NCBI RefSeq assembly: GCF_030253575.1
Contig: NC_080569.1
Coordinates: 15,494,001-15,558,000, forward strand
Source of the DNA: Rhododendron vialii
Lineage: Eukaryota > Streptophyta > Magnoliopsida > Ericales > Ericaceae
Direction: 5' to 3'
Length of the DNA stretch: 64,000 nucleotides
The position numbers and the translations under genes are program-made. Shown piece after piece: positions 35,838 to 46,858 of the stretch. Within the stretch, counting starts at the first letter, position 1; the number at the start of each line of letters is the position of its first letter. Under the pieces are notes generated by a model. The model saw only the letters and a list, made by a program, of their open reading frames with translations. It was not told the origin of the DNA and searched no databases.

Positions 35838-38285
35838 TATATATAACGTTGAGATGACTAATATGGATTTTCATGTTGGGTTGTAGTTGTTTTTTGCTCA
35901 TTTGTTTCTTTTTATACCTTTCTCTAATCAGTCCATAATCTAAAGTGGTTGTTCTCCTTAGGCGTTTCTGGTTTTTTGTGTATTATTGGTTCGTCTCGAT
36001 GAGAGGAACTAAAAAAATAAAAAATTATGACTTCTATCTAAATATTTTGGGAAATATCCAAGATAAAGATGCAAAACTAACAAATGCGGAAAAAATTGAA
36101 TAAGTACAAAAAACCAAAAAGCTCACAAAAAAAGCTAAGGAGAATGGGCACTAAGTGTCGATTACAAATGCTTTTTGTCTGCGAGCCCCTGTTTGTGATC
36201 TGAGTTCATTTTCTCTATTTAATCTTACCATTACAGTTATGATTGCCATGTTACATATTAGCTTGTCTCTTTTGTTTTCATGCTCTGTTCTTTTCCCTTC
36301 TCTTTCCACTTTTGATTGCCTTGTGCTGCTCTATTTTCTTGTGTGGGGTGCTGGTAGCCCTGTTTATTGCTTGATGGTAAAAAAACTACCTTATGATGTA
36401 AATCTCTTGGTAGTATCGAATACTCTGAACTATGTATGATTTTGATATTAGGTGCAAAGATGTTGGATAGTTTTTCTTTTCCAAGGTAGTTTTTGATATC
36501 TATCAATGATCAACAACATTGTGCATCAGCTGTTGAGATTGTTGGAATCATGTGCCCAAGAGAACTTTTTGGCTGTTACTGTTATACTTCTTGGTAAGCT
36601 GGGAAGGTGGGTTATGAACTCTTGATTGCTTTAATTTGAGGGGTCAGCTAATTTTATTGGCAAGTGCTATCAACCTAATATTCTACTGAGGGGCTGTGGT
36701 ACTAGCAAAGAGTCTCTGCTTTATCATCATCGTCTTATTGAAACCGGAGCACATCACACAGTCTTTTGGCCTTATGTAAATTTTGGCAATCCTTTAGAAT
36801 CACAGAATTACAAGCTTCCCTTGGGTATACGTTACCAATGGAGACGCATATCCCAACTTTTTGGCCAGAAAATGGGGCATATGTTTCCCTTTTCAAAGTA
36901 TCTGGTGTGCGTACTATTTGTTGTGTAACAAGTCTGGCTTCTCTCAAATCCGACTGGGCTTTCAATCCAGTTAGTAAGAGAGGGCCAGTGGGCCCTTAAG
37001 AAGCCTATCCCTTTTCTAGTTATGCAACCAAAAGTTGAAGAATGATTGAAGTAACTTTAGTTCACTTTTGATTGGATTCCTTCAAAATGTCTGAAACGGA
37101 TTGTTGACTTTAACTTATTACCAAATTAACTGTATTCTCAGAAAACTTTTGTGATAGCAATTAGTATGATATTTGTTGTTCTTGTCATATACCGTAGTAA
37201 GAAAAAACATCCTTGTAGACAGTTGATACTAAAGAAGTAGAGGAGATGTTTTGGTCTTGTGTTTTTTTTTTATTGGAAATTTGGAATACATTTTGGTCTT
37301 CTTAAGTGGATGTTGAGGTGATGTACCATGATCTCGATAGGTGGATGTGAGGTTGGTGTCTTCAGTAGGGTATTTTCGGAATAAGCATATTAATGAGGCT
37401 TGAATGTTTAAAAAAGTTGGGTTGGACCTAATCTCAAATGAGTCCCACCAAATTCCATTTTTGTTTAATAAAAAGTTTGAGAACTCGTAAATGAATTTGG
37501 TCAATGACAATTAAATACCTTCCAGTAGGTGTATCTAACGTAAGTCTCTTTGTGTCAAAATTAATATGCAATATGAATGTTAGGTGATTATTATTGTCAA
37601 ACGTGCTTGAGCTGAAAACCATTGGATGCTTTCAGTTACAACTTTTAAGCACTTGATTGCTTTAGGAGTCCTCATTTTTTCTACTGCGCATTGTGGAGCT
37701 GCACAAAGTAATACCCCTTTGTGATGCAGGCCGAGACCTGCGAGATTTAGGATAGTCCCGGGATGCCACTTGATGCGACCAAGTCACGCACTAGGAGGAA
37801 TCACTCACTTCAAGCATGACGCACTTGCAAATAATTTACTAATCAACTCAACTCCCCCCTTTTCATTCATGGCTAAAGCCTTAAATAGATATCTTGGAAC
37901 ATCTCTCCAAGAATAGGAATAAAAGCAATTACGTTTTCAAGACTCTAAACAAATGCTAAACAAGACTTTGACTCCAAGCTATTAGGAAGACTCCTAGGGA
38001 AAATAAAAGACAACTAGACTCACAAAAAATGATAGAAAGACTCATAAAAGAAATACAAAAACAACTAGACTCTTTGATTTGAAGCTAGAAAGACACTTCA
38101 GCATAATAATAATAATAATACGTTATTTCACATAAGCATTAATACGCTCCTGCATCATTCTCCCTTAAAACTTCTTCCTTTTTTTTTTCTTTTGGATGGA
38201 ACAACTTCTTCTGCAATGAATAACAGTTTCTCCCTCTTCATCTTCTCCACTTTTGGGAACAACTTGATGGATTTGCCGTTCATCT

Positions 38286-38630
38286 TCAATTCATAAACAT
38301 TCTTCCTTGATAACTAACGTCTCTGTCCCACTGCCATGGGCGGCCAAACAAGACATCATATGATTCCCTTGGCAAGACGTTACACCAAATCTTGTCCCAA
38401 TACTGGCTCCCAATTGAAAACTTCACCAAACAACGGTTAGTTACAGGTATTCTTGATCCTTGATTCACCCAACTGACGTGACAAGGCCTAGCAAGATATT
38501 TGGTCGACAGATTTAAGAATGAGACCAATTGCTGAGAAACATAGATACCTTGACTCCCTGAATCCATAATGAAGAGGCACTCAAACCCCTTAATGATGCT
38601 ATAAGTCTCAAAAAGTTTGGTGCTGTTCAT
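38286..38630 (-). pseudogene. Gypsy-type aspartic protease fragment
   Basis: The frame contains the catalytic triad IMDSGS (Asp-Ser-Gly) near residue 22 and the later YDVLFGRPWQWDRDVSYQGR, a signature of plant Ty3/Gypsy pol protease regions. Reverse transcriptase, RNase H and integrase are absent, since the left LTR follows almost directly. A frame at 38643-39035 just upstream looks like the end of gag or a linker. The fragment identifies the retrotransposon lineage but cannot support movement alone. Confidence 0.75.
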
Positions 38631-39297
38631 AGACGGATTCGTCTATCCAGTTTGAATCATCAGACTTACATTTGTTTGAAACAAAATTGGACTTTGTTGG
38701 GTGTTGTGAACTGGCAACAAAGAGGTCAGCTCTCCCAATGCAATGCCCTCGTCTTTAGGGTCTTCATCGTATATAGGAGGCTTGGACCAATCAATCTTGG
38801 CTGCCATAGCTGCAGTTTTGCAACATTCGCCATCATAAATATCTTCAGCATTGAAATTAGGAAGACATCGATTGTAAACCACTGAACCAGAATATTGATG
38901 TCTTTGGACAATTAGGAATCCTTCTTCACTGTACTCATCATAGATTGGAGGCAAATTCCAATTCACCAGTGGTTGTAATAGATTCTTCATCGAAAATAAT
39001 TTCTTCGAACGCATGATCTTTCCTCGGTCTTCCACTCACGCGCAACATTTTATCTCCAAATGCTACGGGATGGAAACTCAGCAAGGCCGGATCACCGCTT
39101 TGATACCAATTTGATGCAGGCCGAGACCTGCGAGGTTTAGGATAGTCCCAGGATGCCACTCAACCGGGGGTAGCGGACACCACTCGACGCGGATGCCACT
39201 CGACGCGACCAAGTCACACACTTGTAGGAGGAATCACTCACTCCAAGCAAGACACAGTTGCAAATAATTTACTAATCAACTAACTCCCTCCTTTTCA

Positions 39298-40673
39298 TGT
39301 TAGAAAATATTATTGAAAAATATTTTAATTTGGTTTGAATGTGAATTGACTTATTTAGAGTCATGTCTTTCCAGTGACATCAGTTCACCGTGGATGGATG
39401 CTTCCTTTGTGAACAAATGTGTCATTTCCCTTGGCAGTTGGTCTATAAACAAGATACTCCCCATTCATTTTTTAGGAGATTCGAAAAGATGTTTATGTTT
39501 ATATTTTCATCGAGTTAGAGTCATTCATTTTGAGAGAAAGAGTACAAAACACCAATGTTCTAAAAGTCGCTCGGCGTTCGTCGCTCGGTCGACCACCTTC
39601 GAGCTTCGAGACCTATTAATCGCCGATTAATCGGCTTGTAGCAATTAGTCGGATTTTTATTTATTTATATATAAATACTCCCCAATGACAACTCTCATAA
39701 AAAATTGAACATTCATCTATCAATCCAACAACATCAATTGTTTTTCAAATATGACATAGAAATCTCTCATTTACAAAAAACTGTTAACATGATTATAACA
39801 CCAACTGGTACTAGGTATGGGCCGTTCATTTATTAGTCACTTACCAATTATAATAACTTTATTTATATACACCAAATAATACTACACTTCGTGTTAAGAT
39901 TTAATAAAAAATATTACTACACTTTGTTTTCAGAATCACTAACGTGTCAATATGGGTATGGGCTTTTAAAAAAAAAAACACTAATGTTCGAGGTCGGTGG
40001 AGACGTGGAGTGAGAGGAGATCTCGAATTTGAGAGAGAGAGGCGATAGACGGCTCAGAAATCACGTGTTTTACACAGAGATATGACAGGTGACTCCGAGA
40101 TCGATCAATCGATGATTGGGTGTTGAACAAGCCCTAAATACTGTGATTCAAAACCCTTAAACTGGTATGAGTATATAACAGTTACACCCCTTGATTTTCC
40201 AAAATTATAGATTTTACCTTTATTAATCGCCGATAGCCGACTAATCGCCCATTAACCGATTAATCGACTTATCACCGCTAGACGCCAACTGACTAATCGC
40301 CGGTTAATCGCCGACTAACTCCGATTAACCTCCTGACCTACTAATTCAACCTTCGAGGCATTAATCTAATCGGTTAGGCCAAATTTCCGATTAATCGGCG
40401 ATTAAATCCTTCTTTTAGAACACTGCAAAACACAAGGAGGTTCAACAGACCCACCAATTTAGTGCTGCTTTTGTGGGGATCAAGTAGTGCTGAGAGATAG
40501 ACGCCCATACAAATTGTAAACATCGTAGCGGGGACGAATCTGTATTGAGTACAGAGTGTCACACTCGTCTTGATCACCAATTTTGTTGCATCGATTTCCA
40601 GGTTTTGAGTTCTAATTTTATTGCACTCATATTATTGGTTTCATCACAAAAAGTAAACTCATATTTTCCAACG
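39298..40673. mobile_element. Solo-LTR-like insertion inside the right LTR
   Basis: Comparison with the left LTR shows 1376 extra bases. The insert starts TGTTAGAAAATAT and ends ATATTTTCCAACG, imperfect inverted ends of Copia-LTR style, and is flanked by TTTCA and TTCCA (one mismatch). No internal region or coding frame, so a solo LTR is the simplest reading. It carries yet another element (39557-40421). Confidence 0.65.
39557..40421. mobile_element. Third-level element rich in TAATCGCCGATTAATCGG
   Basis: Ends GTTCTAAAAG and CTTTTAGAAC are perfect inverted repeats. Just inside both ends are many near-palindromic TAATCG(C/G)CGATTAATCG copies and GTCGCTCGG motifs. It spans about 865 bp without a transposase. 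Target duplication not resolved. Confidence 0.6.
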
Positions 40674-41630
40674 TTCCATTCATGGCTAAAGCCTTAAATA
40701 GATATCTTGGAACATCCCTCCAAGAAAAAGAATAAAAGCAATTACATTTTCAAGACTCTAAATAAATGCTAAACAAGACTTTGACTCCAAGCTACTAGGA
40801 AGATTCCTAGAGAAAATAAAAGACAACTAGATTCACGGAAAATGATAGAAAGACTAAAAGAAATACAAAAACAACTAGACTCTTTGACTAGAAGTGAGAA
40901 AGACACTTCAGCATAATAATTAAGCATTAATACGCTCTTGCAATACTTTGCTATCTCATCACAACTCATGAAGAGGCATGCCATACTCATCTGGTAGTCT
41001 TCTTAAAATATCGGTGAGAGCCAGCATACAATGCTTTCAACAAGAAAATTGTTGGAGAAGCTTTCAAATAAACTAAATAACATTGATTTTGTTGCATGGA
41101 ATCTTCTTTAGTCACCAAAATTGCGTTCGCTAACTAATTATAGTTGACATCAGCATGTTGAGCTAAAGATTTGATGGGGAATGATCTCCCCTGTTTAAGT
41201 TTCTGACACATTTTTTTTCCATCCTACCTCTCTCATGGAGTGTTAGAGCTCAAAAGGGATTGAGAATAGCATTGCCTTACAACATTTTGGTACATTTTAC
41301 TTACTTTTGTCCAAGTTTATGTAAGTTATTCATTTGCCTAACCATTCCTTATTTCACAGGCTTGGAGTTGATGCTAGTGGGTATGAAGACAACGGTGTTG
41401 AAAACCTGAGATACAGGTTGTCTTCATTTCTGTGCCAGAATTCTTCGAGGAAATTGTCCCGCCTTTCTCAAATCGCCATTGTCAAGGCTTTACTTGGTCT
41501 CCTTTCTCTGAGTTTTACAGAACTTATTAAGAGTACCTTCGAGCTTCCAGCAGTTGTAAGTCCACCTAATGATAATCCCCTGATTGTATTAGCTAGGGAG
41601 TGGTACTCTGGACTAAACAATAAGCTGTAG

Positions 41631-42339
41631 TCCTTGAAAATCAGTCTTCTACAATCTGCTAGTGTGTCCTGTTGCACAACTTCGTTGTTAACTGCTGCCT
41701 TATTGATCTGGTCTGGACTACGTTTGAATTGGGATTTTGTTGTAGCATTACTTACAGCTAGGGTCAGAAAGTAGAATTTCTTGCTTCGCCATGGTTAAGA
41801 GGCAAGTTCTTTGCATGTGACAAGGAGTACAAAACATTTAGTGATGATATATGGCAATTTTGTGTTACCTCTGTTTTCCTAAAACTCTGAAGTTCTGAAC
41901 TTTTGTTTTCTGAAATTACCCCTTGTTGCATCATGCCTTGGTTCACTTGTTTTGTTTATTTTATTTTATTTTATTTATTTTTCATTTTATTTTTTACGGT
42001 ATAGGATTTATTCTGCTGCTTTTTTCTTGCTCTTCTGTGCACAAATTTGCAATTTAGAGGTGTTCTTTTTCATAAAATACCTTCAGGGTCATGGTTGAGA
42101 TTTTTTTAAGTTCGTTATCTGTATGTACACATTATAGATTGCGACTGTAGTTACCTGTTGTATTTATACCTGAACTGCTTGGGCTGGGGAAACATTTCAG
42201 GCTTTTTCTAAGCCTGGTTTTCGACAAGTTGATAACAACGAGCTCAATTTTTTTTTGTGAAAGTGGTACGCTTGATGGGTGTTTGAGTATCTAAGTTCTA
42301 ATCCAAAATAGATCCAACTTATTTTTTTTCCCTTCTCTT
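41631..42339. other. Gap between the pseudogene and the BBE-like cluster
   Basis: AT-rich with TTTTA repeats near 41955-41995. It should include the 3' UTR of the minus-strand BBE-like gene at its right edge. No other gene. Confidence 0.45.
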
Positions 42340-43923
42340 TCATATAAGCGGAATGCTCTGCTCATTCTTGAAGAAATTTTCCGGGTCAACCACCGTCTTT
42401 ATTTGCGCTAATCGCTCGAAGTTATCTTTGAAGTACATTCTTCCCCAAGCTTCAGCCGCCGCAAAACTTTCCTTTCCATATTCATTCCTTCCCAAGTCTA
42501 AGTCTCTGTAATTGAGATATGCAGCCCGTGGGTTCTGAGAAACATGAGGACCCATGAAATTGTAAAGGTTGTTGATCCAATCCATACGCTTCTTGGCCAC
42601 CTTACTCTTCGATTCTTGCCATGTCGTGTAGTACTGTATGCTGAACAAATTCCCAGCTCTATGTGGAAATGGAGAATAATTCTCTGGAATCTCATTCATC
42701 CTTCCCCCAGACGGGTCCCAAATCATAACACCCTTACTCGTTAGAAATTCCTCCCACATCTCTTGTAGATCATTCTCCGAAATGGGATCTGTCACGAAAT
42801 CTGATTTTGATTTGACGAATACCCTTCCGTGGTTATTCCTGTTCAGTAGAAGATCAGTAGACTCATTCTTCAAGTACCCATCGTTAAAAAATAGGATAGA
42901 TTCAAGCCATCTCATTTCTCTGCAGTTTTGCTCCTTCAAATCCAACTCCGGGAAGCTTGAGTTTATCAATGGCATTAGACGTTTAATCCTTCCTAGAAAC
43001 AATCCCTTAATCTCAGCATCGACTGTTTCTTCTTCCTGCGCATTTTCTCCAGATTTTATGATTAGTCTAATGAACAGGTCTTTATGAAGTTTGTCTGCAA
43101 CATTTTGCCAGTTGTAAACCAGCTTGGTTGCACCTTGCTCTAGGTTTTTGGAGATGCTAAAAACGGTCACTTTAGGAGGAACTCTGACCAATTTGACCTT
43201 CCATTTAAGAACAACCCCAAAACTAGCGGCTCCACCTCCTCTGATAGCCCAAAATAGGTCTTCCCCCATTGATTTCCTATCAAGAATCCTACCATTCACA
43301 TCAACCAAGACCGCGTCTACAACATTATCAGCTGATAAACCAAATTTTCTCATTAGGGGTCCCATTCCGCCTCCACTTACATGCCCACCAACTCCCATAG
43401 TGGGGGGTACACCGGCTGGGAAAGCAAGTGTGTCGTCTTTTTTGGCGATTTGATAGTAGAGCTCACCAATTGTAGCGCCAGCTTCAACCCACGCACTTTC
43501 ATCTACCGCGTTGATTGTGATTTTTCTTAGATTGGCGAGATCAATGATCACAAATGGCCTCTGTGATGTGTAGGAGAGGCCTTCATAGTCGTGGCCCCCA
43601 CTTCGAATCCTGACTTCAAAATTGTGCTTCTTACTGCACTTGATTGCAACTTTGACGTGGGAATTAGTGCGAGCGGTGATAATGTATTGTGGTTTAGGTG
43701 TTTTTGAAGTATTGAACCGGAGGTTTTGAATGGATGATTGAAGGATTGATGAATAAGATGGTGAGCTTTTTGGGTAGATGATGTTTGATCGGGAATTTGG
43801 GGCAACACATTGGGTAAATTTGGCTTCTACAAATGATTCTGGAGTTTGAGATGGAGATTTCGCAGAGGATAGTGAGAACTGGAAAGAGAGTAGGGTAAAT
43901 AGTACTGAGATAAGAGGGTTCAT
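42340..43923 (-). CDS. BBE-like FAD oxidoreductase 1, lacks the FAD-linking Cys
   Basis: Single-exon gene, 527 aa, normal length for the berberine bridge enzyme-like family. A signal peptide (about residues 1-21) points to secretion. The FAD-binding PCMH domain carries RSGGHDYEG with His111, the residue linked to the 8-alpha position of FAD. At the position of the second link, where the family has Cys (GVCPT), this protein has Pro173 (AGVPPTMGVGGH), so only one covalent bond can form. The residue three places on, the oxygen gatekeeper, is Met176. The C-terminal BBE domain retains [10 protein letters not shown] with the presumed catalytic Tyr, but the substrate-site Lys of AtBBE15 (KVQY) is Ser (FSIQY). 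Substrate unknown. First of three same-strand copies; AT-rich TATTATAATAA near 43983 may serve as a TATA box. The coding frame is intact. Confidence 0.93.
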   Translation of the reverse strand: MNPLISVLFTLLSFQFSLSSAKSPSQTPESFVEAKFTQCVAPNSRSNIIYPKSSPSYSSILQSSIQNLRFNTSKTPKPQYIITARTNSHVKVAIKCSKKHNFEVRIRSGGHDYEGLSYTSQRPFVIIDLANLRKITINAVDESAWVEAGATIGELYYQIAKKDDTLAFPAGVPPTMGVGGHVSGGGMGPLMRKFGLSADNVVDAVLVDVNGRILDRKSMGEDLFWAIRGGGAASFGVVLKWKVKLVRVPPKVTVFSISKNLEQGATKLVYNWQNVADKLHKDLFIRLIIKSGENAQEEETVDAEIKGLFLGRIKRLMPLINSSFPELDLKEQNCREMRWLESILFFNDGYLKNESTDLLLNRNNHGRVFVKSKSDFVTDPISENDLQEMWEEFLTSKGVMIWDPSGGRMNEIPENYSPFPHRAGNLFSIQYYTTWQESKSKVAKKRMDWINNLYNFMGPHVSQNPRAAYLNYRDLDLGRNEYGKESFAAAEAWGRMYFKDNFERLAQIKTVVDPENFFKNEQSIPLI

Positions 43924-44227
43924 TTCTGTTTACACTCTTGTTTTGTTTTCTCAGTTCTGGTTAATCTGAGTTCTACTATGTTATTATAATAACTCTCCTC
44001 ACTCGTACAAGAATGAATTGTCTTTACTGTTTCAGGTTGTGTAACTGAAGAATAAAACAGCACAAGAAAAACTCTTGCAAGAATATAAATTGACATTAAT
44101 GGGTAATTGCTAGTACAGTAATACTTTTAGTTCCCCAGGGTAATGACATATTAAACGGTATGGCACCATGAATATTGGAACTCTGGTAATATTCATTGAC
44201 CCCATTAATGATGTTTATTTCACTTCC

Positions 44228-44257
44228 TTTTTTTTTTTTTTTGGGGGGGGGGGGGGG
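44228..44257. repeat. T15 run followed by G15 run
   Basis: Fifteen T are followed directly by fifteen G, 160 bp beyond the stop of the second BBE-like gene. This is unusual and also prone to sequencing error, so lengths are uncertain. Confidence 0.9.
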
Positions 44258-44420
44258 TGGGGTCGACTAGGACGACTACGATAATTTTTCTACTATTGCA
44301 CGCAATCGGTTTTGAACAGAACATAAAATCAATACTACTCGAAATTATTCATCTCCTGAAGGAATGCCATTACAACAACAAAAGCGGAAAGAGGAACAAG
44401 TTTCCGTTCTTGTTTTGCTC

Positions 44421-46028
44421 TCAAATCTCTCTCCTCTCTCCATCCAAAAACAGAGGTGGGATGCTCTGTTCATCTGAAAAGAAATTACCGGGATCAACCT
44501 CTGCCTTCACAACTGCCAGTCTTTTGAAATTTTCTTTGAAATACTTACTTCCCCACGACACAGCCTCCGTATAGGTTGTGTCCATTCCCTCATTCCTACC
44601 CAGATCAATATCCCTGTAATTGAAATAAGCAGCCCTTGGACACTGGGACACGTATGGCGTCATTTGCTTATATACCCTTCGTATCCAATTCAAGTGCCTC
44701 TCTGATGTATTTTCATCTTCCCATTTCACCAAGTACTGTATGTTGTATAAATTCCCTTTTCGGTGAGGGAAAGGTAAATCCGATTCTGGTATTTGGCTCA
44801 TCCGACCCCCATACGGATCCAGTATCAGTATCGGCTTCTGTTCCTCCAAACACCATTTCCATAGTTCTTCCAGTGCAGTTTCTGGTAGAGGTTCCTGAAC
44901 AAAATCCGATGCAGCCTTGAATAGGCTTTTCGGTTGGGGTGTTCTATAAATAAGGGCATCAGGGGTTTCCCCTTCTGCGTATCCTGAAAAGTATAGGACT
45001 GATTCGATCCAACTCATTTCCATACAGTGCTGTCGCTGCAAACTCAATTCGGGATAGCTTTCATTCAGTAGTTCTAGGAGCTGGTTAGCTCTCCCTAGGA
45101 ACATAGAGTTGAACGTGGCTTGAATTGTTCTGGTTCTTCCGTCACCGACTGCTTCTATAATGACTCTAATGAAGAGTTTTTCATCAAATTTATGACCAAT
45201 GTATTGCCATTTATGAACAAGTTTAGTAGCATCTTGTTCCAATGTCCTAGGAATATTGAAGACGGTAACAGTTGTTGGAACAGGGACAAGTTTAATTTTG
45301 AAAGAGAGAATGACCCCGAAGCTAGCTCCACCGCCGCCTCTGATGGCCCAAAACAGACCCTCGCTCATTGATTCTCGATCGAGAATTCTTCCACGGACAT
45401 CTACTATGTAAGCATCAATGATATTATCCGCAGCCAGACCATACTTCCGCAACATGGTACCGAACCCACCTCCACTGAAGTGGCCCCCAACCCCAACAGT
45501 AGGGCAAATACCTGCCGGGAAACCATGGAAGGGACTCCTTTCAGCTATCCGGTAGTACAGTTCACCGACTGTTGCACCGGCGCCAACCCACACGCTATTT
45601 TCTTCTAAGTTGACAGTAATGGACCTAATATTGACAAGGTCTAGAATTACGAATGGGAAAGCGGAGGTATAAGAGAGACCTTCGTAGTCGTGACCACCAC
45701 TTCGAATCCTTAGCTGCAATTGGTGTTTTCTGCAACATATAACTGCGGCCTGGACATGAGAATCGATTATGGGTGTGATAATAGCCAGTGGTTTACGTGT
45801 TTCAGGTGTAGAAAAGCGTAGGTTTTGAATAGAAGATTGAAGGATGGAAGAGTATGAACAGTTACTTGGGTTGTAGATTAAACTGGTTATGAGACTAAAT
45901 GGTGGAGAGTTCTGGGAAAGGCATTGGACAAGATTATCATACACTAGTACTGGATTTGAATATGATGATGAGACTAAAAGAAGGAAAAGAGAAAGGGTTG
46001 AAACAAGTTGGCTGATTTTGGGCTCCAT
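44421..46028 (-). CDS. BBE-like FAD oxidoreductase 2, bicovalent flavin type
   Basis: Single-exon gene, 535 aa. Signal peptide about residues 1-25. Both flavin attachment residues are present: His113 in RSGGHDYEG and Cys175 in AGICPTVGVGGHFSGGG. The gatekeeper residue after CPT is Val178, the type that in characterised family members lets oxygen reach the flavin, so an oxidase releasing hydrogen peroxide is the likely mode. The catalytic Tyr motif is AYFNYRDIDLG. The site equivalent to AtBBE15 KVQY is NIQY. Related proteins oxidise alcohols, sugars or oligosaccharides at the cell wall; the substrate cannot be deduced. It lies 498 bp upstream of copy 1 in the same orientation, with similar overall sequence, which indicates tandem duplication. 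Confidence 0.95.
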   Translation of the reverse strand: MEPKISQLVSTLSLFLLLVSSSYSNPVLVYDNLVQCLSQNSPPFSLITSLIYNPSNCSYSSILQSSIQNLRFSTPETRKPLAIITPIIDSHVQAAVICCRKHQLQLRIRSGGHDYEGLSYTSAFPFVILDLVNIRSITVNLEENSVWVGAGATVGELYYRIAERSPFHGFPAGICPTVGVGGHFSGGGFGTMLRKYGLAADNIIDAYIVDVRGRILDRESMSEGLFWAIRGGGGASFGVILSFKIKLVPVPTTVTVFNIPRTLEQDATKLVHKWQYIGHKFDEKLFIRVIIEAVGDGRTRTIQATFNSMFLGRANQLLELLNESYPELSLQRQHCMEMSWIESVLYFSGYAEGETPDALIYRTPQPKSLFKAASDFVQEPLPETALEELWKWCLEEQKPILILDPYGGRMSQIPESDLPFPHRKGNLYNIQYLVKWEDENTSERHLNWIRRVYKQMTPYVSQCPRAAYFNYRDIDLGRNEGMDTTYTEAVSWGSKYFKENFKRLAVVKAEVDPGNFFSDEQSIPPLFLDGERREI

Positions 46029-46493
46029 TCTGAATTGTTTCCTTTCTGTTCTAAAAACGGTGTTTCGGTGCCTATCTCAATTTACAAAAAAAATTGCACT
46101 TTTTATTGGGACGTTGCTGATTTGTTCATATCTGCATTAAAATAATCTGCGGTGGAGAATTTTAAAATAATCTTTTGGTCATTTCGAAAGATCTCTTTAT
46201 GTTAAAATAATCATTTCAGAAAGAGAAAGGGATTAAAATTATTGTTTCTGGGCCTTTCTCCCCAGCTGTTGTCTACCTCGTGTACCATGTGGTTGGACCT
46301 TTGTTAGTACTCAATAGACTAAATTTATTTACGTCTGACTGAATGTCTCAATTAGTTTTTCTCATTTTGTATTTACGTCTGAATTCTAGGAAATATGCCT
46401 CTCTTATCTTCAACCCCTAAAGACTCCCATGTTCAGATCCTGGAAAAATGTAGTAATATTTTTGTTTGATCATGAGCAGCAAAACACACACAC
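46029..46493. promoter_or_regulatory. Presumed promoter region of BBE-like 2
   Basis: Non-coding upstream sequence on the minus strand. I see AT-rich stretches but no clear TATA box, so this is positional inference only. Confidence 0.3.
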
Positions 46494-46858
46494 ACGGGGC
46501 AGTTTCACAAACACCTAAAAAAACATCCCAAATCCCAATTTTATAGTTCTTGATCAAATTTTTATGATCCGAACCATTCAATGTGTGCAGAATGTGATTT
46601 TAAGGGTGCCAATAGAATTTAGCAAAAAATATGATCGGGAAGTGCTTGTTTTGAGCAGTTTTTAATTGAACTGTTCATCAAATCTAAGCTAAGAACTGCT
46701 TAGATTAAGCCCTTCCTGGTCATTTTTTTGCTGATTTCTTGCAGGTACCTTTAAAATCACGTTTTGATCACATTGAGTGGCTCGGATCATCAAAATTTGA
46801 TTGGGAACTATGAGATGTTTTTTAGATGTTTTTATAGGTGTCCCTGGAATCGCTCCGT
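46494..46858. mobile_element. Foldback MITE, sister of 20131-20497
   Basis: Arms pair around a centre near 46675; GATCAAATTTTTATGATCCG on the left matches CGGATCATCAAAATTTGAT on the right, and AACACCTAAAAAAACATC pairs with the GATGTTTTTATAGGTGT end. Internal motifs (GATCGGGAAGTGCTTG) correspond to those in the 20131 element. Confidence 0.75.

Larger units (their letters stand above)
37722..40945 (-). mobile_element. LTR retrotransposon (Ty3/Gypsy-type remnant) with TSD CTTTG
   Basis: Left LTR 37722-38157 (TGATGCAGG...CTGCATCA, 436 bp) and right LTR 39112-40945, which is split by an insertion at 39298-40673. The 5-bp duplication CTTTG occurs at 37717-37721 and 40946-40950. Transcription is on the minus strand: immediately inside the right LTR the minus strand reads TTGGTATCAAAGCGGTGATC, a Met-tRNA primer site with one mismatch, and inside the left LTR it reads a purine tract ending AAGGGAGAA. 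The internal region is only about 950 bp, so it is a deletion derivative. The right LTR also has a local gain of about 40 bp around GCCACTCGACGC. Confidence 0.92.
28066..41630 (+). pseudogene. EMB1611: EMB1611/MEE22-like gene, intron-containing pseudogene
   Basis: Exon blocks in order: 28066-28119 (MEADVVVKHQVMNPCCAA), 28218-28332, 29483-30751, 31309-32784, 33171-33290, 33377-34193, about 36490-36606 and 41360-41630 (stop TAG). The product resembles EMB1611/MEE22, a large plant protein with an N-terminal coiled coil (KYSKLEEKRNALQQAV; SLENEVRALKSEILSLQ) and a C-terminal part with LLAALCAAIDHIGFLCEASY. Recognition is from memory of the family. Lesions are many: stops at 29605, 29656, 30404, 30626, 32369 and 33547; frameshifts near 29680, 29975, 30300, 32300, the T11 run at 33187 and 33775. 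Introns are kept, so it arose by DNA duplication, not reverse transcription. The last intron (36607-41359) is swollen by nested retroelements. An intact copy should exist elsewhere in the genome, since the gene is essential in Arabidopsis. Confidence 0.8.

Noticed and set aside
38643..39159. Minus-strand frames as a cellular gene next to the protease
   Set aside because: They lie between the LTRs, start partly within an LTR and belong to the retroelement remnant.
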